A stretch of DNA of 57,838 bases from Castellaniella sp036379515. Lineage in GTDB: Bacteria > Pseudomonadota > Gammaproteobacteria > Burkholderiales > Burkholderiaceae_B. Of the stretch, positions 42,409 through 51,223 are shown piece after piece. The stretch is from NCBI RefSeq assembly GCF_036379515.1, contig NZ_DASVGN010000028.1, positions 1-57,838 on the forward strand, read 5' to 3'. The translations under genes were made by a program, and so were the position numbers. Positions within the stretch are counted from its first letter, which is position 1; every line of letters starts with the position of its first letter. The notes below the pieces were generated by a model, which worked only from the letters and a program-made list of their open reading frames with translations, made no database searches and was not told where the DNA came from.

Positions 42409-44187
42409 TCAGTACCCTAACGCTGCCCCATCGGGGTTGCGGGGGTCGGCCGCTCCGTAGAGCACACCGTCACGGACCTGGATGGTCTCGGTCTTGCCCA
42501 TGGTGGGTTTGACAACGACATGCTGCCCATAGCTGCGCAAAAGCGCCAGCGTATCCGGGCTGATGCCTTTTTCAACGCGCAATTCGTCGGGCCACCACTG
42601 GTGGTGAAAGCGTGGGGTTGCAGCGGCTTCGGCTGGGTTCATTCCGAAATCGATGGCATCGACCACGGTTTCGAGCACGGTGGTGATGATGTGTGAACCG
42701 CCGGGGCTGCCGGTAACAAGCCAGGGGCGATCACCCTTCATCACGATGGTGGGCGTCATGGACGATAGCGGGCGCTTGCCGGGCTCGATGGCGTTGGCCT
42801 CACCGCCGATCAGACCATACACGTTGGCCACCCCCGGTTTGGCTGAAAAATCATCCATCTCGTTGTTGAGCAGAATGCCCGTACCCGCAGCCACGATGCC
42901 ACTGCCGAAGTTCGTATTCAGGGTGTAGGTAACTGCCACGGCATTGCCCGCCGCATCCACCACCGAATAGTGCGTGGTCTGGCTGCTTTCGTAAGGCTGG
43001 GGATGGCCTGGCAGAATGTCCTTGGAAGGGCGCGCATGAGTCGCGCTGATGGTGGCCGCGAGCGACCGGGCATAGGCCTTGGAAATCAGACCTGCCACGG
43101 GCACCCTCACGAAATCGGTATCCCCCAGGTACTTGGAACGATCGGCATAGGCGAGCTTCATCGCCTCGGCCATGTGCTGGATCGTCTGCGCGCTGCCGGC
43201 ACCCCATTTGCCCACCGGCCAGCCTTCCATCATGTTGAGGATCTGCACCAGGTGGATGCCGCCCGAACTGGGCGGCGGCATGGTGACCACACGATAGCCG
43301 CGATATGTCCCCACGATGGGTTTGCGCTCGACGGCGCGATAGTTCTTCAGGTCGGCCGCAGAAATCAGGCCGCCATGGCGATCCATTTCGGCCACGATCT
43401 TGTGTGCAATGGCACCTCGATAAAACGGCGTGGCCCCTTGTTGCGCAATCAGGCGCAAAGACCCGGCAAGATCGTGTTGCACCAGGCGATCACCTGTCTG
43501 CAAGGGCCTGCCGTCACGCCAGAAGATGGCGCGCGTGGCGGGCCACTGGCCCATGATCTTTGCCGATTTGGAAAGCGCTTCAGCGAGCGTGGCGCTCACG
43601 GGATAGCCCTGCTCGGCCAGACGAATGGCCGGCGCCATGACGCGATCCAGCGGCAGCTTGCCCCATTCATGCTGCGCATGAGTGAGCCCGGCCACTGTGC
43701 CTGGCACACCCACCGCCAGCGGCGTGAACAAGGACCGACCATTGACCACCTTGCCCTGGGAATCCAGATACATGTTGCGCGACGCGCGGCCCGGCGCCAT
43801 CTCGCGAAAATCCAGCGCAATGTCCCGCCCTGTGCGGGCCTCATGCACCATCATGAAGCCACCCCCCCCGAGATTCCCGGCATTGGGGAGCACCACGGCG
43901 AGCGTAAAGCCGACCGCCACGGCGGCGTCGACGGCGTTGCCCCCGGCGCGCAGAACTTCAAGCCCTGCTTCGCTTGCCAGACGCTGCTCGGAGACCACCA
44001 TGCCGTGATGAGCCACGACCGGATGGAAGATATCCATGTCGTAGTCGTACGCCGCGGCGGCAACCTGGGCCGCCGGCGTCGTCGTGGGCGCGGCCTGTGA
44101 CTGGAGCGGCTGCCCGGGCGCGGTGCAGGCCGAGAGCAAAGCAACGAGCAGCAGGGACGACAGATGGGGCGCAACGGTCCGTTTCAT
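42409..44187 (-). CDS. ggt: Gamma-glutamyltransferase, lipoprotein form
   Basis: Ntn-hydrolase that cleaves gamma-glutamyl compounds such as glutathione in the periplasm. The start at 44187 has GGAGGAG upstream and gives 592 residues. The signal ends in a lipobox, LLSAC, so the protein is probably lipid-anchored. Self-processing before the nucleophile is expected at Q-T404 in SSQTTHYSVVD, and GSPGGSHIITTVLE and the substrate loop SSMTPTIVMKG are present. The frame is open to 44358 but overlaps the upstream gene there. Confidence 0.92.
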   Translation of the reverse strand: MKRTVAPHLSSLLLVALLSACTAPGQPLQSQAAPTTTPAAQVAAAAYDYDMDIFHPVVAHHGMVVSEQRLASEAGLEVLRAGGNAVDAAVAVGFTLAVVLPNAGNLGGGGFMMVHEARTGRDIALDFREMAPGRASRNMYLDSQGKVVNGRSLFTPLAVGVPGTVAGLTHAQHEWGKLPLDRVMAPAIRLAEQGYPVSATLAEALSKSAKIMGQWPATRAIFWRDGRPLQTGDRLVQHDLAGSLRLIAQQGATPFYRGAIAHKIVAEMDRHGGLISAADLKNYRAVERKPIVGTYRGYRVVTMPPPSSGGIHLVQILNMMEGWPVGKWGAGSAQTIQHMAEAMKLAYADRSKYLGDTDFVRVPVAGLISKAYARSLAATISATHARPSKDILPGHPQPYESSQTTHYSVVDAAGNAVAVTYTLNTNFGSGIVAAGTGILLNNEMDDFSAKPGVANVYGLIGGEANAIEPGKRPLSSMTPTIVMKGDRPWLVTGSPGGSHIITTVLETVVDAIDFGMNPAEAAATPRFHHQWWPDELRVEKGISPDTLALLRSYGQHVVVKPTMGKTETIQVRDGVLYGAADPRNPDGAALGY

Positions 44188-44281
44188 GGCTTCTCCTCCG
44201 ATTCCAAACCGAGGGTCTTCGAGGCTCGGCCTCGCAGCCTTCGGCACATTTTCATCGAAAGAGCGTATCACCAAACACCGA

Positions 44282-44312
44282 ACGGGCCACCGACTGCAAG
44301 CCGGTGGCCCGT
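44282..44312 (-). terminator. Strong hairpin between the MFS and ggt genes
   Basis: ACGGGCCACCG (44282-44292) pairs perfectly with CGGTGGCCCGT (44302-44312) around a 9-base loop, just after the MFS stop on the minus strand. The following bases (TCGGTGTTTGG) are only weakly T-rich, so it may be a partial terminator or an mRNA stabiliser. Confidence 0.5.
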
Positions 44313-44335
44313 GACGAACCCGAAAACGCCAATGC

Positions 44336-45673
44336 TTAGCTGTTTGGCAAGCCACCAAGCCGGCGACTGACCCACAGTGCAGCCAAGGTACACACCGCCC
44401 CCGACAGCAGGTACAGGCCCACGTAGCCTACGCCTTGCCAGGAAGCAAGCCACAGCGCCACTACCGGGGCGAAACCCGCGCCAATGAGCCAGCTGAGGTC
44501 AGAGGAGAAATGCGCGCCGGTATAACGGAATTCGCGGCGGAAGCTCGCCGTCACTGCACCAGACGACAATGCATGCGAGAAACCCAGCAGGGCAAAGCCG
44601 ATCAGAATGAACAGATAGCTGCCGAACCGGCCACCTGACAGCAGCACGGCCGTCCAGCCGCTATAGACGGCAATGGCCGCTGCAAACAGCCCCAGAGTGA
44701 TGCGTCGGCCAAGCTTGTCGGCCACCCAGCCCGAGATCAGCATGCAGGGGATCGCCACCAGCGCCCCTACGATCTGCACCGACAGGAATTCGGTCAGTGA
44801 ATACTGCGTGTAGAGCAGCACCCAGGCCAAGGTGAAGATCGTCACCAGGTTGAGCAGCGCATAGCTGGCCAGTGGCGCGAAAGCGCCCAGCACCATGTAT
44901 TTGCCCTGCGCATCCCATAGCTTGCCAATGGGCGCAGGGGCGAGTTCGCGCTGTTTGAATTCGGCGCGGTATTCAGGGCTGACGACCAGGCGCAGACGGG
45001 CGAAGAGCGCCACCACATTGACGGCAAAAGCGGCAAAGAACGGATAGCGCCAGCCCCAGTCGAAGAATTCTTGGGACGTGAGGCTGCTCCACAGATACAG
45101 GAAGAGCCCGGCCGCACAAATGAAGCCAATGGGCGCGCCCAGCTGAGGGATGGCGGCATACCAGCCGCGCCTGTGGCCTGGCGCCTTCATGGCCAGCAAC
45201 GAGGCCAGGCCGTCCCAGGCCCCCCCCGTGGCAAACCCCTGGCCAATGCGCAGCACGCACAGCGCAAGGATGGAGGCTCCTCCGATGGAGGCGTAGCCGG
45301 GCAAAAACGCCACCCCCACCGTGGCCGACCCCAGGATGAACAGGGCGATGGTGAGCTTGGTGGCCCGCCCGTAATGGCGCTGCACCGGCAGGAAGAACAA
45401 GGCGCCTATGGGCTGCGCAACGAACCCGAGGGCAAAAATGGCGAACGCGTAGAGCATGCCATCGAGCTCGCTGGCATTCGGGAAGAACACCTTGGGAAAC
45501 ACCAGCGCGCAGGCAATGCCGAACACGAACATATCGAAGAAACTGGCCGTTCGCCCGACCACCACACCAACAGAAATGTCACTAGGTGTAATTTCGAGAG
45601 AATGGGGTTCTGAATGGCCTGTGTGAGAGGGAACGCCGAGGGCCACAGCGGCCTGAATGGGGGTGCTAGACAT
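44336..45673 (-). CDS. MFS transporter of the metabolite:H+ symporter group
   Basis: Inner-membrane carrier of 445 residues with about 12 helices. The segment VVGRTASFFDMFVFGIACAL and the loop QPIGALFFLPVQRHYGRATK fit the MHS branch, which moves organic acids, betaines and aromatic acids; the substrate here is unknown. The start at 45673 is chosen because the upstream open frame lacks family features. It is divergent from cyoA and convergent with nothing; ggt follows downstream. Confidence 0.82.
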   Translation of the reverse strand: MSSTPIQAAVALGVPSHTGHSEPHSLEITPSDISVGVVVGRTASFFDMFVFGIACALVFPKVFFPNASELDGMLYAFAIFALGFVAQPIGALFFLPVQRHYGRATKLTIALFILGSATVGVAFLPGYASIGGASILALCVLRIGQGFATGGAWDGLASLLAMKAPGHRRGWYAAIPQLGAPIGFICAAGLFLYLWSSLTSQEFFDWGWRYPFFAAFAVNVVALFARLRLVVSPEYRAEFKQRELAPAPIGKLWDAQGKYMVLGAFAPLASYALLNLVTIFTLAWVLLYTQYSLTEFLSVQIVGALVAIPCMLISGWVADKLGRRITLGLFAAAIAVYSGWTAVLLSGGRFGSYLFILIGFALLGFSHALSSGAVTASFRREFRYTGAHFSSDLSWLIGAGFAPVVALWLASWQGVGYVGLYLLSGAVCTLAALWVSRRLGGLPNS

Positions 45674-45780
45674 ATCGTTTCCGTTGAACAAACGGTTGGG
45701 CAAGCTGTCCAATCGCAAAAACATTGTCGTTGAGAAGACTATTATATGAGCCGTTTTCGTGTGGTCCTTGAGTTCGCGCC
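45674..45780. promoter_or_regulatory. Divergent region between the MFS gene and cyoA
   Basis: 107 non-coding bases. On the plus strand an AT-rich TATTATATGA lies about 40 bases before cyoA as a possible -10, with no good -35. A small dyad CCGTT/AACGG (45681-45685, 45691-45695) sits near the MFS start. Confidence 0.3.
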
Positions 45781-46734
45781 ATGAAGCTGAAATTTTTGCG
45801 TAACGCGCTGTTGCTCCCGTCCTTGCTTGCGCTCGGGGGTTGCCAACAGGTCTTGTTGAACCCTTCAGGCTACGTCGCACGCCAGCAAAGCGACATCATG
45901 CTGCTCACCACCGGAATCATCGCGCTGATCATCGTGCCGGTGCTGATTGCCATCGCCATCGTGGCCTGGCGCTATCGGGCATCCAACACTGCAGCCAAAT
46001 ACGACGCCCATTGGGACCACTCGCCCAAGCTCGAGCTCATCGTCTGGGCGGTACCCATGCTCATCATCATTGCCGTGGGCGCCGTGAGCTGGGCGGGCAC
46101 CCACCAGCTGGACCCGTACCGTCCCCTGACACAGATTTCGGCCCACGAACCCGTCCCCGCAGACGTCAAGCCGCTGCAGGTCGAAGTCGTGTCGCTGGAA
46201 TGGAAGTGGCTGTTCTTCTACCCGCAGTACGGGATCGCCACCGTCAACGAGATGGCTGCACCCGTGAATGTCCCCATCCAGTTCCATCTGACCTCCGACA
46301 CCATGATGGATTCCTTCTTCGTGCCGGCCATGGCAGGGCAGATCTACGTCATGCCGGGCATGCAGACCGTGCTGCACGGGGTCATCAACGAGCCGGGCAA
46401 CTACGATGGCTTCTCTGCCAATTACAGCGGTGCCGGCTTCACCGATATGCGGTTTCGTTTCTACGGCATGAGCGCGCACGATTTTGCGGCGTGGGTGGCC
46501 AAGGCGCGCACGAGCGACAAGACACTGGATCGCAGCGCCTACGACCATCTGCGTCAGCCCACGCGTGCAGAGCCGGTCCACGTTTACTCCCATTTCAGTC
46601 CGGATCTCTATCAGCGCATCCTCAACCGCTGCGTGGACCCGGGTGAAACCTGCATGAGCCAGATGATGGCTGACAACTCCATGCACCAACCTGCCGCGCA
46701 GCCTGCCTCGACGCCCGCTGTCGCAACACACTGA
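45781..46734 (+). CDS. cyoA: Ubiquinol oxidase subunit II
   Basis: Periplasm-facing subunit of a bo3-type quinol oxidase. The 317-residue precursor has a lipoprotein signal with lipobox LGGC (C21), then two membrane helices (IALIIVPVLIAIAIVAWRY and LIVWAVPMLIIIAVGAVSWA) and a cupredoxin domain. The copper-A ligands of cytochrome c oxidases are absent from the cupredoxin, as expected for a quinol oxidase. It is first of five coupled genes. Confidence 0.93.
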   Translation: MKLKFLRNALLLPSLLALGGCQQVLLNPSGYVARQQSDIMLLTTGIIALIIVPVLIAIAIVAWRYRASNTAAKYDAHWDHSPKLELIVWAVPMLIIIAVGAVSWAGTHQLDPYRPLTQISAHEPVPADVKPLQVEVVSLEWKWLFFYPQYGIATVNEMAAPVNVPIQFHLTSDTMMDSFFVPAMAGQIYVMPGMQTVLHGVINEPGNYDGFSANYSGAGFTDMRFRFYGMSAHDFAAWVAKARTSDKTLDRSAYDHLRQPTRAEPVHVYSHFSPDLYQRILNRCVDPGETCMSQMMADNSMHQPAAQPASTPAVATH

Positions 46735-46754
46735 ACTGTCTTTCGAGATGCACC

Positions 46755-48764
46755 ATGCCTGACCGTTCCGCTCTTCTCAATTTTTTCCTTGGCCGGCTGA
46801 CGCTGGAGTCCCTGCCCCTGGACAACCATATCGTGGTGGGCACCTTCGTCGTGGTGGCGCTCATCGGCATTGCCATCCTTGCCTTTGTCACCGTCAAAGG
46901 CTATTGGGGTTATCTGTGGCATGAGTGGCTCACCAGCGTAGACCACAAGAAGCTGGGCATCATGTACATGATCCTCGCCACGGTCATGCTGCTGCGCGGG
47001 TTCTCGGACGCCATCATGATGCGCTCGCAGCAGGCCATCGCCTTTGGCAGCAACCTGGGATACCTGCCGCCGCACCACTACGACCAGATTTTCTCGGCGC
47101 ACGGTTCGATCATGATCTTCTTCGTGGCCATGACCTACATCATAGGGCTCATGAACTACGTCATGCCGCTACAGATCGGCTCGCGCGATGTGGCCTTCCC
47201 CTTTCTCAACAACCTGAGTTTCTGGCTGACCTTCTCCGGCGTCATCCTCTTCATGCTGTCGCTGTTCGTGGGCGATTTTTCCACGGCCGGGTGGCTCGCC
47301 TACCCGCCCGTGTCCGAGCTGCAGCAGAGCCCGGGGTCGGGGGTGGATTACTACATCTGGGGCCTGCAGTTATCAGGGATAGGCACGCTGCTCACGGGCA
47401 TCAACTTCGTCGTGACCGTAGTGAAGATGCGCGCCCCCGGCATGACGCTCATGAAGATGCCCATGTTTTGCTGGACCACGCTGTGCACCAGCGGGCTCAT
47501 CGTAGTGACCTTCCCGATTCTCACTGCCGCTCTTTTCCTGCTGTCGCTGGACCGTTACCTGGGAATGCATTTCTTCACTAACGGGTTCGGCGGCAACCTG
47601 ATGCTCTACATCAACCTGATCTGGGTCTGGGGCCATCCCGAGGTCTACATCCTGGTCCTGCCGCTGTTCGGGGTGTTCTCGGAAATCGTCCCGACTTTCT
47701 CACGCAAGCCGCTCTTTGGCTACGCCTCCATGGTCTATGCCACGGCCGCCATCATGGTGCTGTCGTACCTGGTATGGCTGCACCATTTCTTTACCATGGG
47801 CTCGGGGGCAGACGTGAACTCGTTCTTCTCGCTCACGACCATGATCATCTCGATCCCGACAGGGGCGAAAATCTTCAATTGGCTCTTTACCATGTACAAG
47901 GGTCGCGTGCGGTTCACGGTGCCCATGTACTGGACGATGGGGTTCCTGTTCACGTTCACGATCGGCGGGATGACGGGTGTGATGCTCTCGGTGGCGCCCG
48001 CCGACTTTCTGCTGCACAACAGCCTGTTCCTGATCGCCCACTTTCACAACGTCGCGATCGGCGGCGTGGTGTTCGGCATCTTTGCAGGCATCAACTACTG
48101 GTTTCCCAAGGCCTTCGGCTTCTACCTGGATGAATTCTGGGGCAAGGCCTCGTTCTGGTTCTGGCAGATCGGCTTCTGGTTTGCCTTCGGCCCGCTGTAT
48201 GTGCTGGGGCTGATGGGCGTGACGCGTCGCCTGAGCCACTTCGACGACCCCAGTCTGCAGATCTGGTTCGTGCTGGCGGCATTCGGTGCCTTCCTGATCC
48301 TCCTGGGCATCCTGGCGTTCATCATGCAGCTTTACGTCAGCATCCGCCGGCGTGAAGAATACAAAGTGGGCAATGACCCCTGGGGCGGCCGCACGCTGGA
48401 ATGGGCTACGACCTCTCCTCCACCCGCTTACAACTTTGCCTTTATCCCGCAAGTCCGCGAACGTGATGCCTGGTTCGACATGAAGACCCACGGCGTGACG
48501 AGACTGCTCGAAGGTTTCAACGACATCCACCTGCCGCGCAACACGGGCGCGGGTCTCATCATCGGGTTGCTGGGCCTTGCCTTCGGGTTCGGCATGGTCT
48601 GGTACATGTGGTGGCTGGCAGTGCTGTCCTTCATCGGTATCCTGGCCGTGGCCATCTACCACACCTTCGACTACCACCGTGAAGAAAGCGTTTCCGCTTC
48701 TGAAGTGGAGCGGGTCGAACACACCGGGATCTGGACTGCCAACGCTGAAGGGGCGATCGCATGA
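46755..48764 (+). CDS. cyoB: Ubiquinol oxidase subunit I
   Basis: Catalytic heme-copper subunit, 669 residues with about 15 helices. The CuB and cross-link region WGHPEVYILVLP, the histidine pair in VWLHHFFTMG, and the heme ligands in HFHNVAIGGVVFG are present. The N-terminal SVDHKKLGIMYMI is standard. The stop overlaps cyoC by ATGA. Confidence 0.96.
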   Translation: MPDRSALLNFFLGRLTLESLPLDNHIVVGTFVVVALIGIAILAFVTVKGYWGYLWHEWLTSVDHKKLGIMYMILATVMLLRGFSDAIMMRSQQAIAFGSNLGYLPPHHYDQIFSAHGSIMIFFVAMTYIIGLMNYVMPLQIGSRDVAFPFLNNLSFWLTFSGVILFMLSLFVGDFSTAGWLAYPPVSELQQSPGSGVDYYIWGLQLSGIGTLLTGINFVVTVVKMRAPGMTLMKMPMFCWTTLCTSGLIVVTFPILTAALFLLSLDRYLGMHFFTNGFGGNLMLYINLIWVWGHPEVYILVLPLFGVFSEIVPTFSRKPLFGYASMVYATAAIMVLSYLVWLHHFFTMGSGADVNSFFSLTTMIISIPTGAKIFNWLFTMYKGRVRFTVPMYWTMGFLFTFTIGGMTGVMLSVAPADFLLHNSLFLIAHFHNVAIGGVVFGIFAGINYWFPKAFGFYLDEFWGKASFWFWQIGFWFAFGPLYVLGLMGVTRRLSHFDDPSLQIWFVLAAFGAFLILLGILAFIMQLYVSIRRREEYKVGNDPWGGRTLEWATTSPPPAYNFAFIPQVRERDAWFDMKTHGVTRLLEGFNDIHLPRNTGAGLIIGLLGLAFGFGMVWYMWWLAVLSFIGILAVAIYHTFDYHREESVSASEVERVEHTGIWTANAEGAIA

Positions 48765-49384
48765 GCACCATGGCCAACCAGGCGGCGCGCGGCCTGCCTG
48801 CCTTCTACTGTCGCGAAGAACCCCACGCCCACAACGGTACCTTGCTGGGGTTCTGGATCTACCTCATGAGCGATTGCTTCATCTTCGCATCGCTCTTCGT
48901 CAGCAACGCCGTGCTAGGTACACGCTACGCCGGGGGACCCACCGGGGCCCAGGTACTGGATCTGACGGGGCTCGCCTGGAACACGGCGCTGCTGCTGCTG
49001 TCGTCCGTGACCTTCGGCTTTGCCATGCTGCAGATCCGGCAGGGCAACAAACGCGCAATGCTGGGGTGGCTGACAGTGGCTGGCCTGCTGGCCGCCGGCT
49101 TCGTCGGGCTTGAGATTCACGAATTCGCCGACATGATCGCGATGGGTGCGGGTCCGGGCCGCAGTGCCTTCCTGTCATCCTTCTTTGCGCTCGTCGGTAC
49201 CCACGGCCTGCACGTCAGTGTAGGGATTCTGTGGCTGATCGTGCTCATGACGCAGCTCGGTCGCCACGGCCTGAATTCGGCCAACATTCGCCGGCTTCAA
49301 TGCCTGAGCATGTTCTGGCACTTTCTGGACCTCATCTGGGTGGGCGTCTTCAGTTACGTGTATCTGGTAGGAGTATTGCGATGA
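48761..49384 (+). CDS. cyoC: Ubiquinol oxidase subunit III
   Basis: Accessory five-helix subunit, 207 residues, with LLGFWIYLMSDCFIFASLFV and the C-terminal MFWHFLDLIWVGVFSYVYL of CyoC. It overlaps both neighbours by four bases, showing tight translational coupling. Confidence 0.95.
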   Translation: MSTMANQAARGLPAFYCREEPHAHNGTLLGFWIYLMSDCFIFASLFVSNAVLGTRYAGGPTGAQVLDLTGLAWNTALLLLSSVTFGFAMLQIRQGNKRAMLGWLTVAGLLAAGFVGLEIHEFADMIAMGAGPGRSAFLSSFFALVGTHGLHVSVGILWLIVLMTQLGRHGLNSANIRRLQCLSMFWHFLDLIWVGVFSYVYLVGVLR

Positions 49385-49836
49385 GTTCGGTTTCTGTATC
49401 CGAGGCCACTGCCGCTGGCCGCGAAGACCAGTCTTCCCAGATTCACCAGGGGTCGTTTGCCAGCTACGTGACCGGGTTCGTTCTGGCTGCCGTCCTGACC
49501 ATTGCGGCCTTCTGGCTGGTGATGGCGCATGTCTTCGAGAACCGCTGGGTCACGATTCTGCTGGTGCTGGGGCTTGCCGTGGTTCAGATCGGAGTTCACA
49601 TCCATTATTTTCTGCACCTGGACACACGCTCTGAAGAAGGCTGGAACATGCTGGCCTTCATCTTCGCGGCGGTGCTGGTGCTGATCGTGCTGGGCGCTTC
49701 GATCTGGGCCATATACCAGGAAAACCAGAACATGATGCCGCGCGTCCAGGCCCTGCAGGCAGTCACTTCGGCTGGTGCGACGACGATGCCGTCCATGCCC
49801 ACCGCGCCTTCCATGCCCTCCATGCCTGAAAAATGA
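49381..49836 (+). CDS. cyoD: Ubiquinol oxidase subunit IV with a Met-Pro-rich tail
   Basis: Small three-helix subunit needed for CuB assembly in E. coli. The core (VTILLVLGLAVVQIGVHIHY, then FLHLD) is normal. The protein reaches 151 residues because of an extension after the third helix ending MPSMPTAPSMPSMPEK (136-151). In E. coli CyoD the C-terminus faces the periplasm, so this Met-rich tail would be outside the cytoplasm and might bind copper; that is inference. The longer frame from 49231 is a shadow of cyoC. Confidence 0.92.
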   Translation: MSSVSVSEATAAGREDQSSQIHQGSFASYVTGFVLAAVLTIAAFWLVMAHVFENRWVTILLVLGLAVVQIGVHIHYFLHLDTRSEEGWNMLAFIFAAVLVLIVLGASIWAIYQENQNMMPRVQALQAVTSAGATTMPSMPTAPSMPSMPEK

Positions 49837-50642
49837 GCACGCTGGCTTCACGGCAGCGGAGTTCTGCCGTCACCGCCAGGAGGATGTTCTGGTTGCTGGT
49901 GGCGGCCGCACTGTGCACTGGCTTCATCCTGCTGGGCAACTGGCAGCTGCGACGCCTCACGTGGAAGCTCAAGCTCATTCATGACGTGAGCACGCGGGTG
50001 CACGCACCGCCCGAAGCCCCCCCGGGCCCCTCCATGTGGCCGATGGTCCGAGAGGGTCACCTGCAATACCTGCACGTGCGTCTGAACGGCCACTTCATGG
50101 CGGGGACGCCCACACTGGTCCACGGCACCAGCCCCGATGGCTATGGATACTGGCTCATGGCGCCCTTCCAGACGGAAGACGGTTTCATCGTACTGATCAA
50201 CCGCGGGTACGTGCCCGCCAATTGGGGCCTGCCGTCGGCGCGCGGCCTTCTTGCTTCTCCCGGCAACGTGCGCACCATCACCGGACTGCTTCGATTCTCC
50301 GAACCCAAAGGTGGATTCTTGCGCTCGAACCAGCCGGCCACCAACCAATGGTATTCGCGCGACGTGGACGCGATTGCACAGGCTCAGGGGCTATCGATCG
50401 GATTGACTGCGCCCTACTTCATCGACGAAGACGCCCACCCCGGCGTGCATGCCTGGCCTGCGGGCGGGCTGACCAAGATCCACTTCCGCAATGCCCACCT
50501 GGGATATGCCATCACCTGGTATGGGATGGCACTCACCGTGCTAATTGGAGCAGGCATCCTGACATGGCGCTCCATGCACCCCAAGCGTGCGGACACACGC
50601 AATTCCGCAGACGGCGGCTCGCCCGAACCTGAGCATTCATGA
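49833..50642 (+). CDS. SURF1-family oxidase assembly protein
   Basis: SURF1 proteins assist heme insertion into subunit I of heme-copper oxidases. The 269-residue protein has an N-terminal helix followed by LLGNWQLRRLTWK, the central FIVLINRGYVPANW and a C-terminal helix (YAITWYGMALTVLIGAGI), the whole family layout. The ATG overlaps cyoD by four bases, so it is a true member of the cyo operon. Quinol-oxidase-specific SURF1 proteins are known from Paracoccus. A heme O synthase gene (cyoE), often found here, is absent. Confidence 0.88.
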   Translation: MSTLASRQRSSAVTARRMFWLLVAAALCTGFILLGNWQLRRLTWKLKLIHDVSTRVHAPPEAPPGPSMWPMVREGHLQYLHVRLNGHFMAGTPTLVHGTSPDGYGYWLMAPFQTEDGFIVLINRGYVPANWGLPSARGLLASPGNVRTITGLLRFSEPKGGFLRSNQPATNQWYSRDVDAIAQAQGLSIGLTAPYFIDEDAHPGVHAWPAGGLTKIHFRNAHLGYAITWYGMALTVLIGAGILTWRSMHPKRADTRNSADGGSPEPEHS

Positions 50643-50665
50643 AAAAACCTCGCCGAAGCGAGGTT
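50642..50665 (-). terminator. Intrinsic terminator of the S10 operon after rpsQ
   Basis: GCGAGGTT and AACCTCGC (50646-50653 and 50658-50665) form an 8-bp stem with a CGAA-type tetraloop. On the minus strand the stem is followed by TTTTTT, a classic intrinsic terminator 76 bases after the rpsQ stop. It also touches the end of the convergent SURF1 gene. Terminating here separates the S10 genes from the spc genes. Confidence 0.9.
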
Positions 50666-50740
50666 CCATGAAACAGCAGGCGGGCGGATACTGCTGCGAC
50701 CCGCCTCGAGGCCTGGCTTGCGCCCGGCCCCGACACATCA

Positions 50741-51022
50741 TCAGATGACGTGAACGGCTTCAATCAGGCGCACCACCGTCCAGGACTTGGCCTTGGAGAT
50801 GGGACGACCTTCAGCGATCTCTACCGTATCGCCTTCGTTGTACTGATTGGTTTCGTCATGCGCCTTGTACTTGGCAGAACGCTTGACGAACTTGCCCAGC
50901 ACCGGGTGCTGAACACGGGTCTCGACGCTGACGACGACCGTCTTGTTCATCTTGTTACTGACGACCTTGCCGATCAGCGTCCGTTGACGCTTGGCAGTGC
51001 TCTTTTCAGTTGAGGGGGTCAT
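50741..51022 (-). CDS. rpsQ: 30S ribosomal protein S17 (uS17)
   Basis: Small-subunit assembly protein. The start at 51022, with AGGAAAG upstream, gives 93 residues containing KRQRTLIGKVVSNKMNKTVV and KYKAHDETNQYNEGDTVEIA. The open frame beyond it is a shadow of rpmC. It is the last gene of the S10 block and is followed by a terminator rather than by rplN. Confidence 0.97.
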   Translation of the reverse strand: MTPSTEKSTAKRQRTLIGKVVSNKMNKTVVVSVETRVQHPVLGKFVKRSAKYKAHDETNQYNEGDTVEIAEGRPISKAKSWTVVRLIEAVHVI

Positions 51023-51023
51023 G

Positions 51024-51215
51024 TTACTTTCCTGCGTTCTCAGTCTGGATGGTGCGGATGCGCGCGATGTCGCGACGCACCTTGCCCAACTGACTGGTGT
51101 TGGAAAGCTGCTGGGTGGCACGCTGCATGCGCAGGTTGAATTGTGCCTTCAGCAGACTCTCGAGCTCGGATTGCAGCCCGGCGGCGTCTTTTTCACGCAG
51201 TTCACTGGCTTTCAT
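51024..51215 (-). CDS. rpmC: 50S ribosomal protein L29 (uL29)
   Basis: 63-residue helical protein at the tunnel exit, starting MKASELREKDAAGLQSELES and ending RRDIARIRTIQTE plus a short tail. One base separates it from rpsQ. Confidence 0.97.
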   Translation of the reverse strand: MKASELREKDAAGLQSELESLLKAQFNLRMQRATQQLSNTSQLGKVRRDIARIRTIQTENAGK

Positions 51216-51223
51216 AGTGGCTC

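Noticed and set aside
29945..50740. Integrated prophage or genomic island explaining the split ribosomal cluster
   Set aside because: No integrase, transposase, attachment-site repeat or tRNA target is seen, base composition looks like the rest, and the cargo is core metabolism; ancestral rearrangement is more likely.
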